DNA of 64,000 nt, taken from Acinetobacter sp. ANC 7912. GTDB lineage: Bacteria > Pseudomonadota > Gammaproteobacteria > Pseudomonadales > Moraxellaceae. The DNA lies in the NCBI RefSeq assembly GCF_039862785.1, contig NZ_CP156795.1, forward strand, positions 1 through 64,000, read 5' to 3'. Made by a program: the position numbers and the translations under genes. Positions 20,868-34,964 of the stretch are shown one piece after another. Position 1 is the stretch's first letter, and each line of letters opens with the position of its first letter. Under the pieces are notes generated by a model. That model saw only the letters and a list, made by a program, of their open reading frames with translations. It had not been told where the DNA came from and made no database searches.

Positions 20868-20904
20868 GGAAAGTATGGGACAAGTTCATTTCAACTGAAC
20901 TGCA

Positions 20905-21414
20905 TTATTTATCATTTTTCCGGCGCTGTTCCTCCCAGCGTTTGTTCGGCTGCTTCCGGTTTTGATCTGCTTTGCGGCGCTGTTGTTCGGCAGTCGCGCG
21001 ACGACGGGCATCAGCCTGCTGTTGGGCACGTTTTTTACGCTCCGCTTCAGCCCGGTTGAGCTGTGTCTGTCTGTTTAGCTGCTGTTTGCGTTGCTGTTCC
21101 AGGCGTTGACGTTCCAGCTGGCGTTTCCGGTCTAATTCTGCCTGTTTGCGACGCTGGTTATTCAGTTGGCGACGCTGTTGCTCCAGACGCTGACGTTCCA
21201 GTTCGGTACGACGACGTTCTAACTGTAAACGCCGTTGCTGTTCTTCCCAGCGCTGTCGTTCATAACGGTTGTTATAACGAGGGTCACGATCATAGCGGTA
21301 ATCATAGCCCCGCTGATCATAACGTCCGTCATAATAGCCATCATCAGGGAATGCGACACAACCTACAGCTAGTAAGCTTGTCGCAATGGATACGAAGATC
21401 AGTTTTCCAGCCAT
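20905..21414 (-). CDS. Arg/Gln-rich putative lipoprotein
   Basis: A 169-residue protein. The N-terminus MAGKLIFVSIATSLLAVGC is a signal peptide with lipobox LAVGC, so Cys19 is the probable lipidation site. Then comes a Tyr/Asp/Arg-rich stretch (about 24-50), and from about 52 to the end an almost uninterrupted Arg/Gln/Glu helix with repeated ERQRLEQQRRQ units, predicted as a long basic coiled coil. Such a cationic rod could bind peptidoglycan or nucleic acid, but no function is known. Its own terminator follows. Confidence 0.75.
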   Translation of the reverse strand: MAGKLIFVSIATSLLAVGCVAFPDDGYYDGRYDQRGYDYRYDRDPRYNNRYERQRWEEQQRRLQLERRRTELERQRLEQQRRQLNNQRRKQAELDRKRQLERQRLEQQRKQQLNRQTQLNRAEAERKKRAQQQADARRRATAEQQRRKADQNRKQPNKRWEEQRRKNDK

Positions 21415-21621
21415 AGCTCAGCACTCCTTGATTCAGACTTACTCTGCAAAACATGACAGCACCGCAGGGGAAATGGTCAATGACAGCAGGGTTAAAATAA
21501 GATTAGCTTATTGATCTCACTCACTTTGTATGCCGACATAGGCACTTATATGTGAATATGGTCAAAATACCGTCTGATCATGTAGAAAGTATGAAGAATT
21601 AAGCGAAAAGGGAGTAAAGCG

Positions 21622-22689
21622 ATGGCAGGAAAGCAGCATTTAAAAAAACTGGCAGAGAAAAGCCAAGGTTCTGCAGCACGGTTGCTGGACCGATTACCGA
21701 AAATGGTTCAAGAGAGCATCGTCAGAAGTTTGAATTATCCTTATGACTATCCTGAGCTGGACTCATTTGTAAAATGTCTGATGGCGATTCAGCTGAAACA
21801 AGGCAGAACAGGACTGGTGGGGGATGATATTCCGCAATCTCGGATTGAATTTGACCATAACATGCGCCTGTTACAAGCTAAACCCACCAAGATCGCTCAG
21901 GTGGAGGACATCCATCTACCCTTGCAAAGTGGAATGACACCTGCGCGTCACTACCATCCGGCACCCAAGAAAAAGTTACCCCTAATTATTTTCTATCATG
22001 GTGGTGGTTTTCTAATTGGAAGTCTGGATACGCATGATGAGTATTGTCGTCTGCTGGCCAAGCATGCCCATGCGCAGGTATTAAGTGTAGATTATCCACT
22101 AGCGCCGGAACATCATCCATCACATATGGTGCAGGTGTGTGAAGATGCCTTGGCCTGGTCACATCAGCATGCCAAACAGTTGGGTATTTTGAAGAAACGT
22201 ATCGCGGTGGCAGGGGATAGTGCAGGAGGGAATCTGGCAACCGTTGTGGCGCAGCGCAGTCGAGATAAGGTCTATGCGCCACAGGCACAGTTACTGATCT
22301 ATCCAGCGTTGGACTTCAAGAGCCGTCATCCTTCTTATTATAGTTATAAGGATGGCCTGGTGTTGACAGATGATGATATCCAGCGTGTGACCTATCATTA
22401 TGCTGAACGCCATCAGGTTGATTTAGAGGATCCTTTGATTTCACCGATCTATGGAAATCTTAAAAATCTGCCGTCAACTTATCTGATTACGGCCAAACAT
22501 GATGTACTGCATGATGAAGGGAAGATCTATGCCCATCAGCTGCGCCAGCATGGGGTAAAGCTACATTATGATAATTATGAGGAACAGACCCATGGCTTCA
22601 TTAATCTGACTGTTATTTCCAAACGTGCGAAAAAGCAGGTGATTGAGATGAGTAAGAAGTTTCGCAAGTTTTGGGACAAACACAGTTAA
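21622..22689 (+). CDS. Alpha/beta hydrolase (HSL-type esterase)
   Basis: A 355-residue carboxylesterase-like protein of the hormone-sensitive-lipase group. The oxyanion-hole motif HGGG is at 126-129 (FYHGGGFLIGS), the nucleophile elbow GDSAGGN has Ser200, and VDYPLAPEHHPS follows the family pattern; an Asp near 290 and the His in EQTHGFINL complete the triad. No signal peptide, so it is cytoplasmic. A GGGAG ribosome-binding site precedes the ATG. The physiological ester substrate is unknown. It ends at a terminator whose stem is a parS site. Confidence 0.9.
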   Translation: MAGKQHLKKLAEKSQGSAARLLDRLPKMVQESIVRSLNYPYDYPELDSFVKCLMAIQLKQGRTGLVGDDIPQSRIEFDHNMRLLQAKPTKIAQVEDIHLPLQSGMTPARHYHPAPKKKLPLIIFYHGGGFLIGSLDTHDEYCRLLAKHAHAQVLSVDYPLAPEHHPSHMVQVCEDALAWSHQHAKQLGILKKRIAVAGDSAGGNLATVVAQRSRDKVYAPQAQLLIYPALDFKSRHPSYYSYKDGLVLTDDDIQRVTYHYAERHQVDLEDPLISPIYGNLKNLPSTYLITAKHDVLHDEGKIYAHQLRQHGVKLHYDNYEEQTHGFINLTVISKRAKKQVIEMSKKFRKFWDKHS

Positions 22690-22719
22690 TCAGACTTATA
22701 TAAAGACAAATATTCTTCA

Positions 22720-22747
22720 GGGTGTTTCACGTGAAACACCTTTTTAT
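22720..22747 (+). terminator. Terminator after the esterase gene, overlapping parS
   Basis: The perfect palindrome GGTGTTTCACGTGAAACACC (22721-22740) is followed by TTTTTATTTTTT, the form of an intrinsic terminator. Confidence 0.7.
22723..22738. other. parS: parS ParB-binding site
   Basis: TGTTTCACGTGAAACA is identical to the 16-bp consensus parS recognised by chromosomal ParB/Spo0J proteins. It is about 22.7 kb from dnaA. It also forms the stem of the terminator described here, so one sequence probably serves two roles. Confidence 0.88.
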
Positions 22748-23415
22748 TTTTTATCGATTTTGGCTTCAGGCAGGATCAGGCTGAATTGAGAGACATAAAA
22801 GCTTTGCAAGTTTTTGGCTTGGGAGAAGTCGGGGAAGATTCCCTGAGTATTTTGCCATTCGACATGCACGAGCTTGGACAAGTAGCCGCGAAACTGCGGA
22901 CTGAACTGATAATGTCGGGCATTCCAGCTCTGCTGAATCTTCAGCATCGAAGCAGGAATATGGTGACTATTAATATAGAAAAAACGGGTGGATTTGGATT
23001 TCTTCAGCCGGATGGTCATGGTTTGGGATTGATAGGTGATATGACACATCACTTCCTGACCCTGCTGTTGCCATTCAAATTGGGCATATTCTTTGGGAAT
23101 CCCCCATAACTGTTGTCCATGGATCAGCGATTCTTCGGTAGAGACATAGATTTTAGGAATACTAGAAAGACGCCGCTTACTTATTAAGGGATGATCCATA
23201 ATCAGCAGTTCATCATATGGGCCGACCGGAGATTCTTGATAACGTACCAGCATGACCTGAACTACACGACCCAATGGGGAAGGAGCAATATGAAAGGCAA
23301 AATTTTCACGAATGAACTGGGGCGTGATCCAGTAATTCAAAATAAATCCTTCACCCTGAAGCTGCCAAGGTGGAAACTGATGGACACTTTTTTCCTGCAC
23401 ATGCTGCATGTTCAT
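22744..23415 (-). CDS. Acetoacetate decarboxylase-like protein
   Basis: A 223-residue protein from the ATG at 23415 (MNMQHVQEKS); the frame continues upstream only to a TTG, which is less likely. The segments VGPYDELLIMDHP, IYVSTEESLIHGQQLWGIPKEYAQFEW and the strand-rich body match the acetoacetate decarboxylase-like superfamily. The catalytic lysine of true decarboxylases cannot be placed with confidence, so enzymatic activity is unproven. It converges on the esterase gene, the two stops being separated by the parS terminator. Confidence 0.7.
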   Translation of the reverse strand: MNMQHVQEKSVHQFPPWQLQGEGFILNYWITPQFIRENFAFHIAPSPLGRVVQVMLVRYQESPVGPYDELLIMDHPLISKRRLSSIPKIYVSTEESLIHGQQLWGIPKEYAQFEWQQQGQEVMCHITYQSQTMTIRLKKSKSTRFFYINSHHIPASMLKIQQSWNARHYQFSPQFRGYLSKLVHVEWQNTQGIFPDFSQAKNLQSFYVSQFSLILPEAKIDKK

Positions 23416-23519
23416 TCTTATTCTCTTGTATTTGGTCGGTTCAGATAATGCATTTATGGGTATCAAAGATTAATATAGCTTGATTCTCAACCATTACTTC
23501 TCAGTAGATGAGTTAAAAA

Positions 23520-24092
23520 ATGTTAAAAAAATCATTATATGCATTCACCCTGACGGCAATGGCATTACCGGCAATGGCTGCCAATACTGTGGTGGAAATG
23601 AGTACTTCCATGGGGAACATTGAGATTGAGCTTTATAATGACAAAGCACCGATCTCTGCCAAAAATTTTGAAGACTATGTTAAAGCCAACTTTTATAAAG
23701 GCACCATCTTTCACCGGGTAATTCCTGAGTTCATGATTCAAGGTGGCGGCTTTGATGCCAACATGGAAGAAAAAGCCAATAATAAGGCGCCCATCAAAAA
23801 TGAATCTTACAATGGCTTAAGTAACCAGCGCGGTACACTGGCGATGGCACGTACTAATGATCCAGATTCAGCACGTTCCCAGTTCTTTATTAACCTAGTG
23901 AATAATGACTTCCTGAACCGTTCTGCACGTAATGCCGGTTATGCGGTCTTTGGTAAAGTAACCAAAGGTATGGATGTTGTCGATAAAATCGCCAAAGTGC
24001 CAACCCGCACCTATGCCATGCATCAGAATGTACCGGTAAAACCCGTCATGATTCATAGTGTGAGTATTAAAACAACAAACCCAACAAAATAA
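23520..24092 (+). CDS. ppiA: Periplasmic peptidyl-prolyl isomerase (cyclophilin)
   Basis: A 190-residue cyclophilin. The signal peptide [20 protein letters not shown] is cleaved before ANTVVEMS, so the enzyme acts in the periplasm. Conserved features are [29 protein letters not shown], with the catalytic Arg in FHRV, and [10 protein letters not shown] with [10 protein letters not shown]. It catalyses proline cis-trans isomerisation in exported proteins. It is monocistronic and lies just before the rRNA operon. Confidence 0.9.
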   Translation: MLKKSLYAFTLTAMALPAMAANTVVEMSTSMGNIEIELYNDKAPISAKNFEDYVKANFYKGTIFHRVIPEFMIQGGGFDANMEEKANNKAPIKNESYNGLSNQRGTLAMARTNDPDSARSQFFINLVNNDFLNRSARNAGYAVFGKVTKGMDVVDKIAKVPTRTYAMHQNVPVKPVMIHSVSIKTTNPTK

Positions 24093-24225
24093 GTCGAAAA
24101 TAATGCATTAATATTTTATGTTATTTTTATTTTATAATCATGTATTTATGTTAAATATGAAATAAAAATGATCTATATTGGTGCGTAAAAATGATACACT
24201 CGTGATTTGTGTCCGTTAAAAGCGC

Positions 24226-24253
24226 TTGCTTGTGTAAGAAATTGCCCTATAAT
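24226..24253 (+). promoter_or_regulatory. rRNA operon promoter
   Basis: TTGCTT (24226-24231) and a perfect TATAAT (24248-24253) are separated by 16 bp, with A-rich sequence upstream. The transcript would start near 24260, about 265 nt before 16S rRNA. The leader holds a 9-bp hairpin (24326-24334 with 24342-24350). Confidence 0.75.
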
Positions 24254-24525
24254 GCACACATACCGACGCGATACAGCGAAACGAACGAAGCCGATGGCTG
24301 AGTTGTTGAGTGTATTGAGTCCAGCTTCTAACACTGACGAGGTGTTAGAAAGATCATTAAGAGATTATGAAGAACAACTTGTGTGGATTTTTACCGGTTG
24401 ATCGATTGAATATATTTTCATTGATTAATGGTAGAAATTACTCGAAGTTTATTTGAGCGAATTTTTGTCAGTAATTGATGAGCCAGAATTAAGTACTTTG
24501 TCTTAACTAAAGTACAAAATGATTT

Positions 24526-26063
<1,538 letters not shown>

Positions 26064-26124
26064 ACGAAAGATTGACGATCGGTAAGAATCCACAACAAGT
26101 TGTTCTTCATGACGATGTATCTGA

Positions 26125-26201
<77 letters not shown>

Positions 26202-26258
26202 CTACTGACGAAGCGATTCATACAGAAACGGAAAGATACATTGACTTATTGATAAGCT

Positions 26259-26334
26259 GGGGACTTAGCTTAGTTGGTAGAGCGCCTGCTTTGCACGCAG
26301 GAGGTCAGGAGTTCGACTCTCCTAGTCTCCACCA
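26259..26334 (+). tRNA. alaT: tRNA-Ala (TGC)
   Basis: A 76-nt cloverleaf with acceptor GGGGACT/AGTCTCC, encoded CCA, and anticodon TGC at 26292-26294. It follows tRNA-Ile in the spacer. Confidence 0.97.
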
Positions 26335-26730
26335 CGTATTCGTTCGAATACGTAATAAGCAAACAGTTTGATAGCTTATAGAGATTAGTGAAATGGAAGC
26401 GTATACTACGCACCACTTACTAATCTCTGTGATTTATCACAGTTTCTCGGTCTGACGAAGACGAGAAAAATCATTAACAGAATATATTTGAGTTGAAATA
26501 ATTTGTTCAATCTCATAAGAGAGCGGAAACGACACAACTTTGGTTGTGAAGTTGAAGTGATTGAATGAGAACTAGCGAAATTAACTGAATCAAGCGTTTT
26601 GGTACGTGAATCTAATTGAAGCTGTACGGTGCTTAAGTGCACAGAACAACAAACTGTAAGAGAAGCCAGTTTACTGGTAGATCTTGTTGCTACACTGACT
26701 TGTAGGTGTAACGACTGTTTGGGGTTGTAT
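26335..26730 (+). other. tRNA-Ala to 23S spacer with processing-stem arm
   Basis: 396 bp without a gene. Its last part (from 26715) into the first bases of 23S (to 26737) is complementary, with few mismatches, to 29613-29636 just after 23S. This is the long stem cut by RNase III during 23S maturation. Confidence 0.75.
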
Positions 26731-29621
<2,891 letters not shown>

Positions 29622-29822
29622 ACAACGCCCAAGCAGTTGTATACAAAGCAACAATTGATTCATAACTGATCGAAAGATCAGACGAAGCCTTGATTTAGTG
29701 AACGCTAAAGAACAGAATACAGCAACTCAGATAGACCTGTTAATGAAACCTATTTGGTAGAAAGCAAGGCAAGCGAAGCAAAAGCAACGCAGATAAGACC
29801 AAGCGAGTATCCATCCCAGTTG

Positions 29823-29938
29823 TGCTGGCGACCATAGCAAGAGTGAACCACCTGATCCCTTCCCGAACTCAGAAGTGAAACCTCTTCGCGCTGATGGTAG
29901 TGTGGCGTTTGCCATGTGAGAGTAAGTCATCGCCAGCT
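29823..29938 (+). rRNA. rrf: 5S ribosomal RNA
   Basis: About 116 nt. The terminal stem GCTGGCG/CGCCAGC is seen, with the conserved CCGAACTCAGAAGTGAAAC and GATGGTAGTGTGG segments. The ends may be off by one or two bases. Confidence 0.93.
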
Positions 29939-29949
29939 CATTATTCCAG

Positions 29950-29983
29950 ACACCCCCAACTAAAGAGTTGGGGGTGTTTTTTT
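29950..29983 (+). terminator. rRNA operon terminator
   Basis: A perfect 12-bp stem (ACACCCCCAACT with AGTTGGGGGTGT), AAAG loop and T-run right after 5S. Confidence 0.93.
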
Positions 29984-30272
29984 GTGCCTATATTATTTAT
30001 TTCCCTATTTTTAATATTTCCCTATTTTTAATTTAAACCATTCGGTAAATAACTTATTTTGAAAGAAAAATATTGATTAAAAAATGGACTCAAGGGTCCA
30101 GTTTTCTGCACTATTTTGCGACCTTTGTATAGTATTTGATCATATTCAGCCATGCTCAACTATAGTGGTTGCGAAGACATGGCAGCATAGACCTATAAAA
30201 ATAAGACCAAAGAGAAAAAGTCATGTGTCGCGGTTCAAAACAATGAAATTGAAAACTCACAGGAGGTGAGAC

Positions 30273-31631
30273 GTGACAGTGAATATAGTCAATGTAAATG
30301 AGGTCATCGACAAGGCAAAATTTACGCCATTTCACTTTAATATTGTGTTCTGGTGTCTACTGATTATTCTTTTTGATGGCTACGACCTGGCAATTAATGG
30401 TGTAGCTTTACCGCTGTTAATGCAGGAATGGTCTTTATCTGCGGTTCAGGCTGGTATGCTGGCCAGTACGGCACTTGCTGGCATGATGTTCGGTGCCATG
30501 CTGTTTGGTACGTTGGCAGACAAGATTGGCCGTAAGAAAGTTATCATGATTTGTGTGCTGCTGTTTAGTGGCTTTACCTTTGCGGGTGGCTTTGCTTCAA
30601 ACCCGACTGAATTCGGTGTATTGCGTTTCCTGGCTGGTTTAGGCATAGGCGGTGTTATGCCAAACCTGGTGGCCTTAACCTCTGAATACGCGCCTGCACG
30701 CTTACGTGCGACACTGGTCACCACCATGTTTAGTGGTTATGCCGTAGGTGGTGTGATGGCTGCTTTATTTGGTGCCTGGTTTACGCCTAATTTTGGTTGG
30801 GAAATCATGTTCTTTATCGCAGGAGTACCGTTACTGTTATTACCTGTGATCTGGAAATTCCTGCCTGAATCCCTGACCTTTTTGGTAAAAGCACAAAAGC
30901 ATGAAAATGCGCGTCATATCATGCAGCGTCTGAATGATCAGTTGAACCTTTCAGAACAATCTCAACTAATTCTTAGTGAAGTCAAAGTGACTGAACCCGC
31001 ATTTGTCAGCAGCCTGTTTAAGCAGGGGCGTGCAGGCAGCACCTTGCTGTTCTGGCTAGCGTTCTTTATGTGTCTATTAACGCTGTATGCATTGGGTAGC
31101 TGGTTGCCAAAACTGATGATGGCTGCAGGCTATTCACTCGGTAACAGCTTGATGTTCCTGCTGGCAATGAATATCGGTGCGGTCATCGGTACAGTGGGCG
31201 GTGGCATATTGGCGGACAAGTTCCACTTGAAACCGGTGATCATTACCCTGTGTTTGTCAGGTGCGGTCGCGCTTTCTTTACTTGGTTTTAACTCTCCACA
31301 GCCAGTCATTTACCTGTTGGTGGCAGTTGCAGGTGCAGCAGCGATTGGTGGCCAGATTCTGCTGTATAGCTATGTTGCGCAATACTATCCATTGACTGTA
31401 CGTTCGACCGGTATTGGCTGGGCATCGGCAGTAGGGCGTAGTGGTGCGATTGTTGGTCCAATCCTGATTGGTATGCTGCTAGGCATGGAATTACCGCACC
31501 AGATTAATTTCATGGCTGTTGGCTTGCCAATCGTGATCGTAGCAATTGCGGTAGCGCTAATTGTGCGTAAAGACCGCGTGGTTGATGCCCATCCGGTGGC
31601 TGAAGCGAAGCTCAAAGCGGTTAAAGCCTAG
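30273..31631 (+). CDS. MFS transporter, aromatic acid:H+ symporter type (copy 1)
   Basis: A 452-residue major-facilitator protein with 12 predicted spans. The AAHS hallmarks are LFDGYDLAINGVALPLL in the first span, LADKIGRKKVI in loop 2-3 and LRFLAGLGIGGVMPNLVAL in span 4, as in PcaK/BenK-like carriers of aromatic acids; the exact substrate is unknown. Translation starts at GTG 30273, with a perfect AGGAGGTGAG at 30261-30270. A near-twin lies at 33066, beyond an IS30 element. A terminator follows. Confidence 0.88.
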   Translation: MTVNIVNVNEVIDKAKFTPFHFNIVFWCLLIILFDGYDLAINGVALPLLMQEWSLSAVQAGMLASTALAGMMFGAMLFGTLADKIGRKKVIMICVLLFSGFTFAGGFASNPTEFGVLRFLAGLGIGGVMPNLVALTSEYAPARLRATLVTTMFSGYAVGGVMAALFGAWFTPNFGWEIMFFIAGVPLLLLPVIWKFLPESLTFLVKAQKHENARHIMQRLNDQLNLSEQSQLILSEVKVTEPAFVSSLFKQGRAGSTLLFWLAFFMCLLTLYALGSWLPKLMMAAGYSLGNSLMFLLAMNIGAVIGTVGGGILADKFHLKPVIITLCLSGAVALSLLGFNSPQPVIYLLVAVAGAAAIGGQILLYSYVAQYYPLTVRSTGIGWASAVGRSGAIVGPILIGMLLGMELPHQINFMAVGLPIVIVAIAVALIVRKDRVVDAHPVAEAKLKAVKA

Positions 31632-31676
31632 TGACCCATAGGTTCAGTTTTTTATCCCACTGCATTAAAATAGAGC

Positions 31677-31702
31677 AAACCCCTGCAAATGCAGGGGTTT
31701 TT
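31677..31702 (+). terminator. Terminator after MFS copy 1
   Basis: AAACCCCTGC and GCAGGGGTTT pair around AAAT, followed by T. Confidence 0.9.
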
Positions 31703-31816
31703 CTATGGAATTTCATACTTTCCAAAAGAAATCAAAGAATTTTTTAATATGGTAAAAATCACATAAAAAAACGTAATTAAAATCTATAAATATATATTCA
31801 TCAATGTTTTATATAA

Positions 31817-32890
31817 GGCGGATTCAAGCGGCAAGTGCAACAGTATAAAAACCAGCCATAACTTCACTCGGTGTATACCAACCTAGCGTTTTTCTAGGAC
31901 GATGGTTGAGTGCAAATTCTATCTGCTCTATTTGTTCGTTTGACACGTCATCAAACGATGATGATTTTGGCAGATATTGACGGATTAAACCATTCGTATT
32001 TTCATTTCTAGCTCGCTGAATAGACTTGTAAGGATCAGCAAAATACGTCTCTATCCCGGCATCAGTAATTCTTTTGTGTTCGGAAAATTCTTTACCATTA
32101 TCAAATGTCACACTATAAGCATGGCTCATTCGTAAACGATCTAACGCACAAGTAATCGTTTGAGAGGATGCTCTCGTTGATCCTAAATGAACAATATGTA
32201 CATACAGGCTCTTTCGATCAACAAGGGTTAATAAAGCACCTTTATGATGTTTACCAATCACCGTGTCACCTTCGAAATCTCCTAAACGTTGTCGTTGATC
32301 AATGACCTGGTCTCGACAGTGAATACTTGTTTTATCAATGATTTGCCCCCTACGATCCGTGTTTTTGTAACCTCGTTTTCGATATTTCTTCTGATGCCTT
32401 AAGTGTAGATGGAGTTTACCGCCTTTTGATTTATCTTGATAAATGTACTGGTAAATCCACTCATGTGAAGGTACATCCAGCCAACCGCGTTGTGTTAAAG
32501 CACCTGAAATTTGTTCTGGTGACCAGTCCAAGCCAATTAAATAATCAATATAGGCGAAGGCAAATGCTGTCATTGATGAGGAAGGACGGTACCGTCTTTG
32601 ACTTGCAAATTTAGCTGCCTGTTGAGCCCTATATCCACGTTGCCCAGTATTTCTTTTTAATTCACGGTAGATGGTTGAGCGTGAACGCCCTAACTCCCGA
32701 GCAAGGTTAGCGATTGAGCTTTTACTTTTCAAAGTAGCATAAATTTCGTATCTTTCATCTTGAGAAAGTTGGGTGTATTTCTTCATTGTGTGCTTTCCAA
32801 TTGCGAGTTGAAAAAGTCTAATGATTCTATGAATACACCTAACTTTTTCAACTAACTACAAATGTGTCGCACTTGGGATTTGAATCTGCG
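31817..32890 (-). mobile_element. IS30-family insertion sequence
   Basis: About 1074 bp. The inverted repeats are imperfect: the left end at 31817-31842 and the right end at 32863-32890 share GCNGATTCAA and CAAGTGC separated by a variable block. TAA on both sides (31814-31816 and 32891-32893) may be a 3-bp target duplication. One complete transposase is encoded, so the element looks intact. It lies in the spacer between two MFS paralogues. It may be related to ISAba125, but identity cannot be settled by eye. Confidence 0.82.
31824..32786 (-). CDS. IS30-family transposase
   Basis: 320 residues. The N-terminal helix-turn-helix (IANLARELGRSRSTIYRELKRN, about 26-47) binds the ends. The DDE core shows DFEGDTVIG (first Asp), VTFDNGKEFSEHK (second Asp) and the C-terminal RARNENTNGLIRQYLPK with the catalytic Glu, all IS30 signatures. 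The frame is intact, so transposition competence is plausible. Confidence 0.93.
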   Translation of the reverse strand: MKKYTQLSQDERYEIYATLKSKSSIANLARELGRSRSTIYRELKRNTGQRGYRAQQAAKFASQRRYRPSSSMTAFAFAYIDYLIGLDWSPEQISGALTQRGWLDVPSHEWIYQYIYQDKSKGGKLHLHLRHQKKYRKRGYKNTDRRGQIIDKTSIHCRDQVIDQRQRLGDFEGDTVIGKHHKGALLTLVDRKSLYVHIVHLGSTRASSQTITCALDRLRMSHAYSVTFDNGKEFSEHKRITDAGIETYFADPYKSIQRARNENTNGLIRQYLPKSSSFDDVSNEQIEQIEFALNHRPRKTLGWYTPSEVMAGFYTVALAA

Positions 32891-33065
32891 TAATTTTAAA
32901 AACGTGAAAAAATCACATAATAATACTGCTTTATATAGACCATGGTTGCATAACAAATAGTCTTATTGTAGCGAAAAAACAGCTTCCGTATATTCGCTCG
33001 TCCTGACGCTTTTTTCTTGGTGTCGGAATGGATTTATGGACAAGTACTCATGGGAGATGAGAACG

Positions 33066-34415
33066 ATGACAACGGATACTGTAGATGTTAATTCTGTAGT
33101 CGATAATGCGAAATTTACGCCTTTTCACTTCAATGTAGTTGCTTGGTGTTTACTCATTATCTTGTTTGATGGCTACGATTTAGCAATCAATGGTGTAACT
33201 TTACCATTACTCATGCAGGACTGGGGCTTATCAGCCGTACAAGCGGGAATGCTTGCCAGTACAGCACTTGCTGGCATGATGTTTGGTGCAATGATTTTTG
33301 GTTCACTGGCAGACAAAATTGGCCGTAAAAAAGTGATCATGATCTGTATCGTGCTATTCAGTGGCCTGACTTTTGCGGGTGGCTTTGCTTCTAACCCGAC
33401 TGAATTTGGTATTTTGCGTTTCCTTGCCGGTCTGGGCATTGGTGGTGTAATGCCAAACCTGGTGGCGCTGACCTCTGAATACGCACCGCAAAAAATGCGC
33501 AGTACCTTGGTAACCACCATGTTCAGTGGTTATGCCGTGGGTGGTGTGATGGCTGCTTTACTCGGCTCATGGTTTACCTCAGATTTTGGCTGGCAAATCA
33601 TGTTCTTTATCGCAGGTATTCCTTTATTTTTACTGCCGGTGATCTGGAAGTTCCTGCCTGAATCTCTATCTTTTATTGTGAAAGTGAACAAGCAGGCTGA
33701 AGCACGTCGTATCGTTCGTCATCTGGCGCCAAACGTAAAAGTAACCGACAACACAACCTTTACTTTACCTGAAGAAAACGTACCTGAAGCGGCAAACGTG
33801 GTAAGCCTGTTCCGTCGCGGACGTGCGGTAAATACGTTACTGTTCTGGGTGGCTTTCTTTACCTGCTTGCTTACTATGTATGCGCTGAGCAGCTGGTTGC
33901 CGAAGCTAATGATGGCTGCGGGCTTCTCGATGGACAACAGCCTGATGTTTATGATGGCAATGAACGTGGGTGCTGTAGTGGGTATCGTGGGCGGTGGTAT
34001 TCTGGCTGACCGTTACCACCTGAAACCGGTATTGATGTTCCTCGGTATTATGGGTGCGATCGTGATGAGCCTGATGGGCTTCCAGTCAAACCAGTTCCTG
34101 CTTTACATCCTGGTGTTCCTGGCAGGTGCGGCTTCGATTGGTTCACAAATGTTGCTATACAGCTATGTTGCGCAATATTACCCACTGGCAGTGCGTTCTA
34201 CGGGTATTGGCTGGTCTTCTGCGATCGGTCGTATGGGTGCGATTGTTGGCCCGATCCTGATTGGTGGCTTACTGGGCATGAACCTGCCTGCACACTTCAA
34301 CTTTATTGCAGTGGGTTTACCGGTATTGATTACAGCGATTGCGGTTGCGTTGATCATGCATGAAGATGAATCTGAAAAGATTGGTTCAGCAGATACGATT
34401 CCTGCAAAAGCTTAA
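33066..34415 (+). CDS. MFS transporter, aromatic acid:H+ symporter type (copy 2)
   Basis: A 449-residue AAHS-type carrier, highly similar to the one at 30273: LFDGYDLAINGVTLPLLMQDW, LADKIGRKKVI, LRFLAGLGIGGVMPNLVAL and VAQYYPLAVRSTGIGWSSAIGR. The ATG at 33066 is chosen because GGGAGATGAG lies just upstream, matching the start of copy 1; an ATG at 33036 would add ten residues. Differences concentrate in the central loop (about 205-240) and in the C-terminal tail. The pair probably arose by tandem duplication and may differ in substrate. Confidence 0.88.
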   Translation: MTTDTVDVNSVVDNAKFTPFHFNVVAWCLLIILFDGYDLAINGVTLPLLMQDWGLSAVQAGMLASTALAGMMFGAMIFGSLADKIGRKKVIMICIVLFSGLTFAGGFASNPTEFGILRFLAGLGIGGVMPNLVALTSEYAPQKMRSTLVTTMFSGYAVGGVMAALLGSWFTSDFGWQIMFFIAGIPLFLLPVIWKFLPESLSFIVKVNKQAEARRIVRHLAPNVKVTDNTTFTLPEENVPEAANVVSLFRRGRAVNTLLFWVAFFTCLLTMYALSSWLPKLMMAAGFSMDNSLMFMMAMNVGAVVGIVGGGILADRYHLKPVLMFLGIMGAIVMSLMGFQSNQFLLYILVFLAGAASIGSQMLLYSYVAQYYPLAVRSTGIGWSSAIGRMGAIVGPILIGGLLGMNLPAHFNFIAVGLPVLITAIAVALIMHEDESEKIGSADTIPAKA

Positions 34416-34432
34416 AACTCTGTTTGAAAAAG

Positions 34433-34456
34433 AAGCCTCCGAAAGGGGGCTTTTTT
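34433..34456 (+). terminator. Terminator after MFS copy 2
   Basis: AAGCCTCC pairs with GGGGGCTT (one G-T pair) around GAAA, followed by T. Confidence 0.88.
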
Positions 34457-34964
34457 GATTCTTATAGTTATGATAAAAGTATGATAATTATAATGATTTA
34501 TGGTGGTTTTATTGAATAGACTAATTAAAAAATATTATCAAGAATTTGAGTCATATCACACAGTATGGACTTTTAAAAATATACTATTTGTGTGCTTATT
34601 TATTTCTGTACTAATATTTTTCTCAAGTATTATTGGCTTTTTTTATTTTACAAATGCTAAGAATAAAGCACTGCAAGATATTCTGACTTATTGTATGTTG
34701 TTGGCAGAAGTTTTCGCTTTATATTTATTTTATGCCGTAGAAAAGCAGCGGAATGAAATTGTGAAACAGAAATTTCGTCACTTATATAAAAATGATCAAC
34801 TAACTTTATTACAGATTAAGAAAAGATGGTTTCGTGAAGCCTTAGCTATACCTAACCACGAGTATATAAATTTAATCGAGAAAATTGAAAAATATTATTT
34901 GATTCAATCTAAATATAAAGGAGGAAAAGTTAATAGAGAAAAAATAGACCTCTTGCGAAAGTCG

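Noticed and set aside
24207..24401. A 64-codon frame at the rRNA promoter
   Set aside because: It spans the -10 box and the rRNA leader, has no ribosome-binding site, and lies within the untranslated rRNA transcript.
26650..26667. TGTAAG in the rRNA spacer, considered as another GacA box
   Set aside because: The second half-site is absent (CAGTTT), and it lies inside the rRNA transcript.
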